From Lactiplantibacillus plantarum EGD-AQ4 (lineage in GTDB: Bacteria > Bacillota > Bacilli > Lactobacillales > Lactobacillaceae): DNA of 64,000 bases. Location: assembly GCF_000463075.2 (NCBI RefSeq), contig NZ_AVAQ01000001.1, positions 186,001-250,000 of the forward strand, given 5' to 3'. Under the pieces are notes generated by a model, which saw nothing but the letters and a program-made list of their open reading frames with translations, did no database searches and was not told the origin of the DNA. The translations under genes were made by a program, and so were the position numbers. This document shows, piece by piece, positions 48,240 through 57,488 of the stretch (positions are counted from its first letter, which is position 1; the number at the start of each line of letters is the position of its first letter).

Positions 48240-49676
48240 ATGAGTAATGAAAAACCACAAATTGGTGTCATTGGGATGGCCGTCATGGGTAAAAACCTGG
48301 CGTTGAACATCGAAAGCCGCGGCTACAAAGTTGCGATTTTTAACCGGACGGGTTCTAAGACTGAAAAGGTCGTTAAGGACCATGCTGACAAGCAACTCGT
48401 TCCAAGTTACAAGATCGAAGACTTTGTCACTTCACTTGAAACACCACGTCGTATCATCATGATGGTCAAGGCTGGTAAGCCAACTGATGCTGTGATTGAT
48501 GAATTATTACCATTACTAGACAAGGGCGATGTCTTAATTGATGGTGGGAACACCAACTTTAACGACACGATGGCTCGTAACGCTCGTTTGGACAAATCAG
48601 GGATCAACTTCATCGGTATGGGTGTTTCCGGTGGTGAATTAGGTGCATTACAAGGCCCTTCATTGATGCCTGGTGGTCAAAAGGAAGCTTATGACCTAGT
48701 TGCCCCAATCTTAGAAAAGATCTCTGCTAAGGCCCCTCAAGATGGCGCACCTTGTGTGACCTACATCGGCCCCAATGGTGCTGGTCACTACGTTAAGATG
48801 GTCCACAACGGTATCGAATACGGGGACGAAGAATTAATCGATGAATCTTACAACATTATGCGTAACGTTGCTGGGTTATCGGTTGATGAAATGTCCGATA
48901 TCTTTACTGATTGGAACAAGGGCGAATTAAGCAGCTACTTGATCGAAATCACCGCTGATATTTTGTCACGTAAAGATGATTTAGGCGATGACAAGACGAA
49001 GCCAATCGTTGACATGATCTTAGACCGTGGGAACAACAAGGGGACTGGTAAGTGGAGTTCCGAAGATGCGTTGAACATCCAAGTCCCACAATCAGTCATT
49101 ACTGAAGCCGTTTACGCACGTTACATCTCAATGATGAAGAACGAACGGGTTGCTGCTTCTAAGAAGTTAGCTGGCCCAACTGCTGACGTTAAATTACCAG
49201 CCAAGGAAGAATTGGTTGAAAAGATTCGTCAAGCCCTATACTTCAGCAAGATCATGAGTTATGCGCAAGGTTTCGAACAATTACGGTTCGCTTCTGAACA
49301 CTATAACTGGGATCTGAAGTTCGGTGAACTTGCTCAAATCTGGCGTGCTGGCTGCATTATCCGGGCCCAATTCTTACAAAACATCACCGATGCGTTTGAT
49401 AAGAAGCCTGATTTAAACAACTTGTTGATGGACGACTACTTTGCTGAAATCGCAGCTAAGTATCAACAATCAACTCGTGAAGTATTGAGTCTCGCCATCC
49501 AAGCCGGTGTACCAGTGCCTTCATTCAGTGCGGCATTGTCATACTATGACTCATACCGCGCAGAAGTTTTACCTGCTAACTTGTTACAAGCTCAACGGGA
49601 TTACTTTGGCGCCCACACCTACGAACGGACTGACCGTGAAGGGTTATTCCATTACAGTTGGTACGAAGAACAATAA
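48240..49676 (+). CDS. gnd: 6-phosphogluconate dehydrogenase, decarboxylating
   Basis: 478 residues; oxidises 6-phosphogluconate to ribulose 5-phosphate with NADP. N-terminal dinucleotide fold [15 protein letters not shown] with NRT in IFNRTGSK (NADP preference), substrate motif [20 protein letters not shown], catalytic Lys in [18 protein letters not shown], and the C-terminal tail [16 protein letters not shown] 48240 after TTGGGAGG. Monocistronic with a terminator downstream. Confidence 0.98.
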   Translation: MSNEKPQIGVIGMAVMGKNLALNIESRGYKVAIFNRTGSKTEKVVKDHADKQLVPSYKIEDFVTSLETPRRIIMMVKAGKPTDAVIDELLPLLDKGDVLIDGGNTNFNDTMARNARLDKSGINFIGMGVSGGELGALQGPSLMPGGQKEAYDLVAPILEKISAKAPQDGAPCVTYIGPNGAGHYVKMVHNGIEYGDEELIDESYNIMRNVAGLSVDEMSDIFTDWNKGELSSYLIEITADILSRKDDLGDDKTKPIVDMILDRGNNKGTGKWSSEDALNIQVPQSVITEAVYARYISMMKNERVAASKKLAGPTADVKLPAKEELVEKIRQALYFSKIMSYAQGFEQLRFASEHYNWDLKFGELAQIWRAGCIIRAQFLQNITDAFDKKPDLNNLLMDDYFAEIAAKYQQSTREVLSLAIQAGVPVPSFSAALSYYDSYRAEVLPANLLQAQRDYFGAHTYERTDREGLFHYSWYEEQ

Positions 49677-49695
49677 AGTTTAACTAATTGAAATG

Positions 49696-49735
49696 AACTG
49701 TGACTGACAATTTTGGTTGTTGGTCGCAGTTTTTT
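49696..49735 (+). terminator. Terminator of gnd
   Basis: AACTGTGACTGACAA pairs with TTGTTGGTCGCAGTT with few wobble pairs, then a T-run. Confidence 0.88.
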
Positions 49736-49859
49736 GTTTTGCGATGCTCCCAATTTTATTAAAACGAGTGCAAGTTTGACTAAACGAGGGTTTTAGTGGC
49801 TAAGAACATATGTTTGCGTTAAAATAGAACTAAGTATTCTCGTGAAAGTAGGGATTGTC

Positions 49860-51197
49860 ATGCGGCAAGAATCATTATTTAATCCCGACAAGGCCAGCGC
49901 GAGTCCATTGGCCTATCGGGTTCGGCCAGTGAACTTGGATGGCTTCAAAGGCCAAGATCATTTATTAGGTCCCGGTAAATTATTGCGGCAGCTGATTGCT
50001 GAGGACCAGCTACCGTCACTGATTTTCTGGGGACCACCTGGTGTCGGTAAGACGACGTTGGCTGAAATCATTGCCCAGCAGACACAGTCGCATTTTATCA
50101 CGTTTAGTGCGGTGACTAGTGGCATCAAAGCGATTCGTGAGATTATGGCTGAGGCTGAGGATAACCGCGATTTTGGCGAAAAGACGATCGTATTTATTGA
50201 TGAAATTCATCGGTTCAATAAAGCCCAACAGGACGCTTTTTTACCCTATGTGGAACGGGGGAGTATTACCCTAATTGGCGCGACAACTGAAAATCCGTCG
50301 TTTGAAATCAACGCGGCACTACTGTCACGGTGTAAGGTCTTAGTCTTAAAAGCCCTGACGACAGACGCATTGGTGGCTGTCTTGAAAGGCGCGCTGGATA
50401 ATCCGAATGGGTTTCCGGATCTAACCATCCATCTGCAACCTGATACACTCCAATTAATTGCGGAATTCGCCAATGGGGATGCCCGGATGGCACTAAACAC
50501 GCTGGAAATGGCGGTGTTAAACGGTGATCGTGATGGCCATGATGTGACGATTACGACAGCCGGACTATCCCAGCTAATCAATACCAAGTCGTTACGCTAT
50601 GACAAGCATGGCGAGGAACACTATAATATCATCTCTGCGTTGCACAAATCGATGCGTAATAGTGACGTGGATGCTGCGATTTACTGGTTGATGCGAATGC
50701 TCGCAGGTGGTGAAGATCCCTTATACATTGCGCGCCGGTTGATTCGATTTGCCAGTGAAGATATTGGCCTTGCAGATCGCCAAGCACTGCCATTGACAGT
50801 CGCAGTTTTTCAGGCTTGTCAGATGATTGGGATGCCAGAGTGTGACGTCAACCTAACTGAAGCAGTGACTTATTTGGCGCTGGCACCGAAGTCGAATGCG
50901 CTGTATGCCGCGAAATCTGCCGCACAAGCCGATATTAAGGCGACCGGTAATTTACCAGTTCCGTTACAGATTCGCAACGCGCCGACAAAATTAATGAAAG
51001 ATTTAGGTTATGGTTCCGATTATCAATATGCACATGATACGACCGATAAATTGACGACCATGACGACGATGCCACCCGAGTTGAGTGCGCATCATTATTA
51101 CGAGCCAACCAGCCAAGGACAAGAGAAAGCCTGGCAACAACGGCTGGCCGCGATTCGTCAGTGGCACCAACAACACCAGCCAGATGACGAGGCTTAA
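49860..51197 (+). CDS. rarA: Replication-associated recombination protein RarA
   Basis: 445 residues, AAA+ ATPase of the RarA/MgsA/WRNIP1 family, which acts at stalled forks. Walker A FWGPPGVGKTTLAE near residue 55, Walker B FIDEIHRFNKAQQDA, sensor 1 IGATTENPSFE, and C-terminal tetramerisation part (MLAGGEDPLYIARRLIRFASED). ATG 49860 has AGTAGGG nearby; an in-frame codon at 49842 is less likely. Alone between gnd and the two-component genes. Confidence 0.96.
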   Translation: MRQESLFNPDKASASPLAYRVRPVNLDGFKGQDHLLGPGKLLRQLIAEDQLPSLIFWGPPGVGKTTLAEIIAQQTQSHFITFSAVTSGIKAIREIMAEAEDNRDFGEKTIVFIDEIHRFNKAQQDAFLPYVERGSITLIGATTENPSFEINAALLSRCKVLVLKALTTDALVAVLKGALDNPNGFPDLTIHLQPDTLQLIAEFANGDARMALNTLEMAVLNGDRDGHDVTITTAGLSQLINTKSLRYDKHGEEHYNIISALHKSMRNSDVDAAIYWLMRMLAGGEDPLYIARRLIRFASEDIGLADRQALPLTVAVFQACQMIGMPECDVNLTEAVTYLALAPKSNALYAAKSAAQADIKATGNLPVPLQIRNAPTKLMKDLGYGSDYQYAHDTTDKLTTMTTMPPELSAHHYYEPTSQGQEKAWQQRLAAIRQWHQQHQPDDEA

Positions 51198-51388
51198 AAA
51201 TTGCAATTTGATGAGAATTCGCTAAAATTAGATTTGAGTGAGGACCAGAGACTGGTTGGGGTGTAGGAAATTCAGCGTTTTCATGTTAAAATAACATGTT
51301 GTACTAGCTTAACGCAGGTTAGTGGTGATGAATCACTGATTCGTACGGTTTTTAGATAAAGTTGAATATTAGGAGTGACTAAAAGTAA

Positions 51389-52075
51389 ATGAGTCGAATA
51401 TTAATTATTGAGGATGAAAAAAACCTCGCACGCTTCGTTGAATTAGAATTAAAACACGAAGGCTATGATATTCAAGTTGAATATAACGGCCGTAAGGGGT
51501 TAGACGCAGCGTTAGCTGAAGATTTTGATGCCATCCTATTAGACCTAATGTTGCCAGAACTTAATGGCCTTGAAGTTTGTCGCCGGGTGCGCGAAGTCAA
51601 GAATACGCCAATCATCATGATGACGGCTCGCGATTCCGTCATCGACCGAGTTTCTGGTTTGGATCACGGTGCTGACGACTACATCGTTAAGCCATTTGCC
51701 ATCGAAGAATTATTGGCACGGCTACGGGCTTTGCTACGGCGGATTGATTTGGAAAGTGAACAACAAAGTACCAAGCAAACGACGGTCACTTACAAGGACT
51801 TGACGATTGAAAAGGAAAACTTAGTCGTTAAGCGTGGTGACGAGGTCATCAATTTAACCAAGCGTGAATATGAACTGTTACTGACTTTAATGGAAAATAT
51901 TAACGTGGTCTTAGCACGGGATGTCTTGTTGAACAAGGTCTGGGGCTATGAATCTGAAGTTGAAACCAACGTCGTGGATGTTTATATTCGTTATCTACGT
52001 AACAAGATTGACCGACCAGGTGAAAAGAGTTACATCCAAACTGTTCGTGGGACTGGATACGTGATTCGTTCTTAA
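51389..52075 (+). CDS. OmpR-family response regulator
   Basis: 228 residues. Receiver domain with acidic pair ED at residues 8-9, phospho-acceptor Asp52 in ILLDLMLPELNG, Thr in MMTARDS, Lys in YIVKPFA; then a winged-helix DNA-binding domain (NLTKREYELLLTL, IRYLRNKID, VRGTGYVIR). Closest in style to ArlR. Start follows AGGAGTGAC. It shares TAATG with its histidine kinase. Confidence 0.95.
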   Translation: MSRILIIEDEKNLARFVELELKHEGYDIQVEYNGRKGLDAALAEDFDAILLDLMLPELNGLEVCRRVREVKNTPIIMMTARDSVIDRVSGLDHGADDYIVKPFAIEELLARLRALLRRIDLESEQQSTKQTTVTYKDLTIEKENLVVKRGDEVINLTKREYELLLTLMENINVVLARDVLLNKVWGYESEVETNVVDVYIRYLRNKIDRPGEKSYIQTVRGTGYVIRS

Positions 52076-53724
52076 TGGCTGAAACTGATACCAAACAAGT
52101 GACGCCCAAACCACGGCGCCGTTGGTCATTAAAATGGAAATGGGCGCTCGGGACCGCAATTGGGTCCGCGCTCATTTTTATTTGTTTTTCTTTACTGGTC
52201 TATAAGAGTTTCACGAACCTCTTATTGCGCCAGGAACAACGGAACGTAGCGAGTGCGGTCACGACAGTTCAGCAATCATTACGAACTGAAACGTCTGGAT
52301 TAACGATTAAATCTGTCGCAGCCAAACTGCAGCCGGAAGCTAATGTCGAGCCGGCCAATGGTATGAGTGAACGTAAACACGGCGTTCTCCAAAGTAAGAT
52401 TTTTACCGATTCTGACTTGACTGCCTTATCGCGGACGAATTTAGCCGTAACCGTGTATGATCCGAATGGCAACACGCTTTATTTGTCACGGAAGGATGCC
52501 CATGAGTTTTCGAAAAACAAGTCACGCCAAGTTCGGTTAGTCGGTCACGGAAGCAACGCTGAATTAGTCGGACGGGCACCAATCTATGCGGCTAGCAATC
52601 ATAAGTTGATTGGTTACACCCAGGTGACGGACAACTTATCCGAATACCATGCGACGACGCAGAACTTGATTTGGATTTTCATCGTCATGACGATGATTAC
52701 GATTTTTGGCGCGACCTTGTTAGGGTATTTCTTGGCGGCCTTTCTGCTACGACCGATGCGTAAGATCAAGCAAACCATCAATGCCGTCAATGACGACCCA
52801 CAGACTGATTCACGGGTGCCAGACCTCAAACGCAACGACGAATTATCCGATTTGGCGGTCGTCTTTAATGACATGTTGGACCAAATGCAACGATACATCA
52901 CGCAGCAACAGCAGTTCGTCGAGGACGTCTCCCATGAGCTGCGGACGCCAGTTGCCATTATTCAAGGACACATGGAATTGCTGAATCGTTGGGGCAAGGA
53001 TGATCCACAAGTCTTATCTGAATCATTAGCAGCTAGTTTATCTGAAACCAAACGGATGCAAAGTTTGGTTCAAGAAATGTTGGACCTATCACGGGCCGAA
53101 CAGTTGGAAATTAATTTCAGTCATGAGACATCAGATGTCCAAAAACTCGTGACGCAAGCGTTTAACGACTTCAAGATGATTCATCCCGATTTTAGTTTTA
53201 CGTTTGATGATGATGTTAAAAAGCCGGTTTACGCACAGATTTATCGGAATCATCTTGAACAGGTTCTGATTATTCTCCTCGACAACGCCGTCAAGTATTC
53301 GACGCGCCGCAAGGAAATTCATTTATCGTTATCGACCGACTATCGGTATGTGGAAGTTGCCGTTCAAGACTTCGGTGAAGGGATTTCTAAGGATAATTTG
53401 GACCGCGTCTTCAATCGTTTCTATCGGGTCGATAAGGCTCGCAGTCGCGATAAGGGCGGTAATGGTCTGGGCTTGTCCATCGCCCAACGCTTAATTGAAG
53501 GCTATCATGGCCACATCAGCGTTGAGTCAGTGGTTGGCCAAGGGTCGATTTTCCGGTTCCAATTACCGATTTTACGTGACGCTAAATTGCTGGAAAAGGC
53601 CGAAGCTGAAACCAACGATGTGGAGAAAATCGCGAAGTCGGAACTTCCAGCCGGAATTAAACCCGCAACGCGCGATGAAGACGAACCACCGCTGGATGAC
53701 CACGAACACGATTCACTAAATTAA
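52075..53724 (+). CDS. Sensor histidine kinase, ArlS-like
   Basis: 549 residues. Membrane segments at about 28-50 and 197-225 enclose an extracellular sensor region; a HAMP linker follows, then HisKA with His287 in EDVSHELRTPVAII, the N-box ILLDNAVKYSTR, and G-boxes DFGEGIS and GGNGLGLS. The tail of about 40 acidic residues is extra. The architecture and N-terminal layout resemble ArlS, which controls surface properties. It is transcribed with the regulator and ends at a strong terminator. The signal is unknown. Confidence 0.94.
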   Translation: MAETDTKQVTPKPRRRWSLKWKWALGTAIGSALIFICFSLLVYKSFTNLLLRQEQRNVASAVTTVQQSLRTETSGLTIKSVAAKLQPEANVEPANGMSERKHGVLQSKIFTDSDLTALSRTNLAVTVYDPNGNTLYLSRKDAHEFSKNKSRQVRLVGHGSNAELVGRAPIYAASNHKLIGYTQVTDNLSEYHATTQNLIWIFIVMTMITIFGATLLGYFLAAFLLRPMRKIKQTINAVNDDPQTDSRVPDLKRNDELSDLAVVFNDMLDQMQRYITQQQQFVEDVSHELRTPVAIIQGHMELLNRWGKDDPQVLSESLAASLSETKRMQSLVQEMLDLSRAEQLEINFSHETSDVQKLVTQAFNDFKMIHPDFSFTFDDDVKKPVYAQIYRNHLEQVLIILLDNAVKYSTRRKEIHLSLSTDYRYVEVAVQDFGEGISKDNLDRVFNRFYRVDKARSRDKGGNGLGLSIAQRLIEGYHGHISVESVVGQGSIFRFQLPILRDAKLLEKAEAETNDVEKIAKSELPAGIKPATRDEDEPPLDDHEHDSLN

Positions 53725-53740
53725 CAATCAGTTTAAGATT

Positions 53741-53787
53741 ACGCACTTGCGGGCAGTAACTTGCCGATTCGCAGGTGCGTTTTTTTG
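53741..53787 (+). terminator. Terminator of the two-component operon
   Basis: ACGCACTTGC (53741-53750) pairs with GCAGGTGCGT (53771-53780), followed by TTTTTT. Confidence 0.9.
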
Positions 53788-53997
53788 GTGCGACGAATTT
53801 ACAATTGATAGGCGTCTTGCCTTGAGGCGCCGGTTACTTTCTTTTGGCCTGGTAATCGTGATGAAGACGGGCATGGCAACTAAAATATAAAAATTCACCT
53901 AATTAATTTATAAAAAAATTAATAAATAGATTTGTCTTGTGCTAAAATAACATTAGCATAATTATTCATGCAGTAAACAAAAAAGGGAGTGGTCAAA

Positions 53998-55746
53998 ATG
54001 CATTGGGCAATCAAGGCAGGAATTGGGGTATTGGTTGGCGCTGGTAGTTTCACAGCCTTCATGAGTCAACCAACTCACGCATCGGCGGCAACCTATCGCC
54101 GAACCGCAACGACTAAGGTAGCAAGTAAAGCGTATTATACCACGAGCAATACAGGTAAAACTTATACGTTTAGCGGGTCGCTGAAGAAGACGAAGATGCA
54201 CGCCAATCATGCGCTGAAGTCTTATCACAATTCGACGTGGACGCGCACCAAGCAGGCATATGTTTATAAGGGCAGCCGTAAAGTTCGTTATTACTATGTC
54301 AAGAGTGCTAAAAATGGTGCGACTGGTTGGGTCGCCAGCAGCTATCTCAAGGCCGGTAAGGATTACCAAGCCAAAACCGCCAAAAAGACGAGCGCTAGCG
54401 CATATGATAAAGTAGCTAGTCGTACGGGTAAAATTTATCAAGTCAGTGGGAGCAACAAGTATGTCAAGCTTAAGGCGAAGACGTCACTAAACGCCAATCT
54501 GGTATACACGCGGACGAAAACACGGGTGATTTATAAACGCGGTCGGGCGTATACGTATAACTATGTGACTGCGGGTTCGACGCATGGCTGGGTCGTGAGT
54601 GGTGATATTGTCAGTGAAAGTAGCATTGGTAAAACGAAGGTGACGTCCAAGGCTAATGGGCTGACCAGTTACGCCACGAGTGGTAACGTCCTCTCACCAT
54701 ATCGGTCCCAAGATTTTTCGACCGTCAACAGCAGTGGATACACGATGGGTAAAATCACTTACACCTATGATTCAGATTACAGTACGACGAATTCATTTCA
54801 GACGGCTGTACATACGTTACCTTTGACCAAGTCGACCAATGATTCTTATAGTAAGTATCATTTTCAGACGGCAGTCTACCTGCCAATCGATTATCCGGGC
54901 TTTAGTCGGAAGTCAATCCTCGGTAATCCGCAAAGTGCCGCGTTTTCTAAGGATGATCACTACTTATATGTGATGTACAACGATAACCAGCAGGCAAGTG
55001 ATGAAAATCAGACTGGTTGGGTCATCCGGTATGATTGGACCAAGTTAAACCAGCTCCTGAATGCGAGTGGTAGTAGCTTATCGATGATTCGGCGCGCAAC
55101 GAATCGCTACTATCGTGGGACGACGACCGCTTTGGACCGGCAAATCCTCGCTTGTATGAAAGTCGGGCCACAGTTCAAGGCCGGTCACGTGCAGTCATTG
55201 GCGTTGAATCCGAAAACGAATCAATTGTGGTTTATCAAGGCCTATAAGAATAGTACGACTGCGACCGTTCAACGCTTGAGCATGTCGACTTTGAAGCCGA
55301 ATGCGAGTGTCAACTTTACCTTGAAATCAACGGTCCACATGGGCAGCGTCTTGAGCTTTGATAACAGTGGGAAGGCCTATTTCTGGACCCAGACTAAGTC
55401 GGCTTGGCCAACCGCGCCTGTAAATTCGGTCAAGTTTTATAAGGGGACGCTGGGCGTCAACCGCGTTCACTTTAGCCTAGTCAAGCAAGGTTTGAGTAAG
55501 GCGCCAGGACAGGTACTACAATCAATGAGCTACAATTCAAACAATGGCCGCCTGTACTTGGTATCTGACGAGAGTATCTTTTCGGTACCAGCTAACAAAC
55601 TGGGTAAGCTGAGTACCTCGGATGTCAGTCGCAGCAACTTCTCTGGCAAACGTGAATTTGAGGGGCTCGTTTGGCAACATACCAGTAACACCGGGTATTT
55701 GTTAACCAACAAAGGACCAGAATTGATGAAGGTCATTGCTAACTAG
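53998..55746 (+). CDS. Large secreted protein with SH3-like repeats
   Basis: 582 residues with a signal peptide (membrane segment about 5-25, likely cut after THASA). Two basic SH3/GW-like units follow at about 40-120 and 135-210, each with a YTFSGSLK or YQVSGSNK start and GW near the end (ATGWVASSYL, HGWVVSGDI). The C-terminal ~350 residues are rich in Ser, Thr and Tyr and look like a beta-propeller or lectin fold (QSLALNPKTNQLWFIK, FDNSGKAYFWT), which is only a guess. There is no sortase motif, so it is probably bound non-covalently to the wall or released. ATG 53998 after AAAAGGGAG. Confidence 0.85.
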   Translation: MHWAIKAGIGVLVGAGSFTAFMSQPTHASAATYRRTATTKVASKAYYTTSNTGKTYTFSGSLKKTKMHANHALKSYHNSTWTRTKQAYVYKGSRKVRYYYVKSAKNGATGWVASSYLKAGKDYQAKTAKKTSASAYDKVASRTGKIYQVSGSNKYVKLKAKTSLNANLVYTRTKTRVIYKRGRAYTYNYVTAGSTHGWVVSGDIVSESSIGKTKVTSKANGLTSYATSGNVLSPYRSQDFSTVNSSGYTMGKITYTYDSDYSTTNSFQTAVHTLPLTKSTNDSYSKYHFQTAVYLPIDYPGFSRKSILGNPQSAAFSKDDHYLYVMYNDNQQASDENQTGWVIRYDWTKLNQLLNASGSSLSMIRRATNRYYRGTTTALDRQILACMKVGPQFKAGHVQSLALNPKTNQLWFIKAYKNSTTATVQRLSMSTLKPNASVNFTLKSTVHMGSVLSFDNSGKAYFWTQTKSAWPTAPVNSVKFYKGTLGVNRVHFSLVKQGLSKAPGQVLQSMSYNSNNGRLYLVSDESIFSVPANKLGKLSTSDVSRSNFSGKREFEGLVWQHTSNTGYLLTNKGPELMKVIAN

Positions 55747-55810
55747 AATGTGGAACGATGACATCTGAAAGTTCCAATTCAAGATTGTGTTGATCAATTT
55801 TGAAGAACGG

Positions 55811-55862
55811 CGCCGCTATTGTATGCAAACATTGCGTTTGTGTGCATTGGCGGCGTTTTTTT
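55811..55862 (+). terminator. Terminator of secreted protein gene
   Basis: CGCCGC...TGTATGCAAAC pairs with GTTTGTGTGCA...GCGGCG, then a T-run. Long near-perfect stem. Confidence 0.9.
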
Positions 55863-56042
55863 GCGGGGAATTTAGAAAAAGTTTCACAACCAAAACGTTG
55901 ATGCGACGAGGATTGGCCTGGAAATAGGCGGCAACTGATTCGCACGGCTTCAATCATGTTGCATGACAAATGAACGGGAGTGAGCCGAGTTGATCCTTAT
56001 CAGCATGACGTGCAACTGTACTGTTTTGTGACATTTTACACT

Positions 56043-56079
56043 TGAAACGGTTTTCACAAGTCTACTTCTTTGATATAGT
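56043..56079 (+). promoter_or_regulatory. Promoter with overlapping cre-like palindrome
   Basis: TTTTCA (56051-56056), 17-base spacer, TATAGT (56074-56079). The -35 is inside TGAAACGGTTTTCA, whose arms TGAAA and TTTCA are perfectly inverted. It resembles a CcpA box but differs at the central CG. Likely for the menA-like gene 260 bases downstream. Confidence 0.4.
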
Positions 56080-56340
56080 GGAAGAGGAGGCATTGTGATA
56101 AAGTTACTATAAAAGATAGTCGAACGCGCTTCGGCAGTTAGCGGATGTGCGTCCAAACGCTGAGACTTGGTGACAATCAGATAAACACCCCATTGGGGCA
56201 ATTGGTGGTGAGGGTTGGCGGTTGGTGCTCAGCAGGCGATTGGTTTTTCTGAACTAGCGTCGTCATGATTATCTTTTATGGGGATTAACCATGCACAGTG
56301 CAACGCGCAAGCGTCTTTAATTTTATCAGGGGGGTCGAGA

Positions 56341-57309
56341 TTGTTGACCAATGAACCGGCTTATCGGCCGATGACTTTCAAAATCTTTTTGGAATTTATC
56401 CGGCTGAACGCCAAAGCGGCAAGCGTGGTGCCGTATTTTATCGGAGTGCTATTTTCAATTTATTATTTTCACGCATTTAATTGGATTAATTCGTTAATTT
56501 ATCTAATTGCCCAAGTCGCGATTGCACTATTTGTGACGGGGTTCAACAACGTCCAAGATTACTATTTAGCCAAGGATCTGCATTATCGCGATACTTATAA
56601 CATCGTGGGACGTGAACATTTGTCACCACGCCGGTCTTTAGGGTTGATGCTAGTGATGTTAGCGATTGCCATTATTTTAGGCCTGGTGTTGGTCTTTTTG
56701 ACGAATTGGTTATTGCTATTTATGGGTGCCGCCGCAATTGGCGTCGCGATTTTTTACACCTATGGACCAGTTCCATTTTCCCGCTTTCCACTCGGTGAAC
56801 TACTGTCAGGTTGTGTCGAAGGTTTTGGCGTCTTCTTTTTGAGTGTCTACATGAACGTTGCGACGCCCGTTCTAGCAGGGTTGACTTTTGACTGGCCGCA
56901 GTTTGCAATCGTCGGCAACCTAGAAAATATCTTAGTCATGATTTTGGTGGGCTTGCCCGGCATCTTCTTAGTTGCCAACATCATGCTCGCGGATAACATT
57001 TCCGATTTACAACAGGATATTCGCAATGAACGTTATACAGTTCCGTATTATATCGGTCATCACTGGTCACTGAAGGTTTATGACACCTTGGCATTACTGG
57101 GATACATTCCAGTGTTGATTAGTGTTGCCTTACAAATTTTACCCATCACGCAATTATTAGTATTGCTGGTATTGCCCAAAATTCTGAAGAATATTCGGGC
57201 CTTCAATGCTGTTCAGATCAAAGAAACCACGTTCAACACAGCACCGCAAAACTTGATGCTGTTTCAAGGCATGCAACTACTAGGCTTGATTTTGGGAATT
57301 CTATTTTAG
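56341..57309 (+). CDS. menA: UbiA-family prenyltransferase, MenA-like
   Basis: About 322 residues with eight or nine membrane segments. First Asp-rich motif NNVQDYYLAKD at about residues 70-80 and second region NIMLADNISDLQQD match MenA, which joins a polyprenyl chain to 1,4-dihydroxy-2-naphthoate in menaquinone synthesis. TTG start at 56341 is chosen because AGGGGGG at 56328-56334 is six bases upstream; the open frame to 56278 has none. In this window it may supply or modify the quinone used by NarI (inference). No other men gene is visible. Confidence 0.85.
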   Translation: MLTNEPAYRPMTFKIFLEFIRLNAKAASVVPYFIGVLFSIYYFHAFNWINSLIYLIAQVAIALFVTGFNNVQDYYLAKDLHYRDTYNIVGREHLSPRRSLGLMLVMLAIAIILGLVLVFLTNWLLLFMGAAAIGVAIFYTYGPVPFSRFPLGELLSGCVEGFGVFFLSVYMNVATPVLAGLTFDWPQFAIVGNLENILVMILVGLPGIFLVANIMLADNISDLQQDIRNERYTVPYYIGHHWSLKVYDTLALLGYIPVLISVALQILPITQLLVLLVLPKILKNIRAFNAVQIKETTFNTAPQNLMLFQGMQLLGLILGILF

Positions 57310-57401
57310 CGTTTGAACTGAATCTTTAAGCGTTCTAACATTCTGCATGAATGGGAGCAACCGAAGCGCGTCATTCACTATATTTGCTCAAATCGATCGT
57401 C

Positions 57402-57458
57402 AAAAAGGACCTGTATCTGGTCACCACTTCAATGGGTGATTGGATACAGGTCCTTTTC
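57402..57458. terminator. Bidirectional terminator between menA and sbcC
   Basis: AAAAGGACCTGTATC (57403-57417) and its exact complement (57443-57457) make a 15-bp stem ending in A- and T-runs on both sides, between convergent genes. Confidence 0.92.
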
Positions 57459-57488
57459 GATTATCAAGAAATGGTGATTTACTGATGG

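Larger units (their letters stand above)
55747..56340. other. Intergenic region before menA-like gene
   Basis: Contains the terminator of the secreted protein (55811-55862), a palindrome TGAAACGGTTTTCA (56043-56056) at a promoter-like pair, and a GAGGAGG at 56084-56090 that could only start a five-codon reading (GTG 56095 to TAA). Confidence 0.55.
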
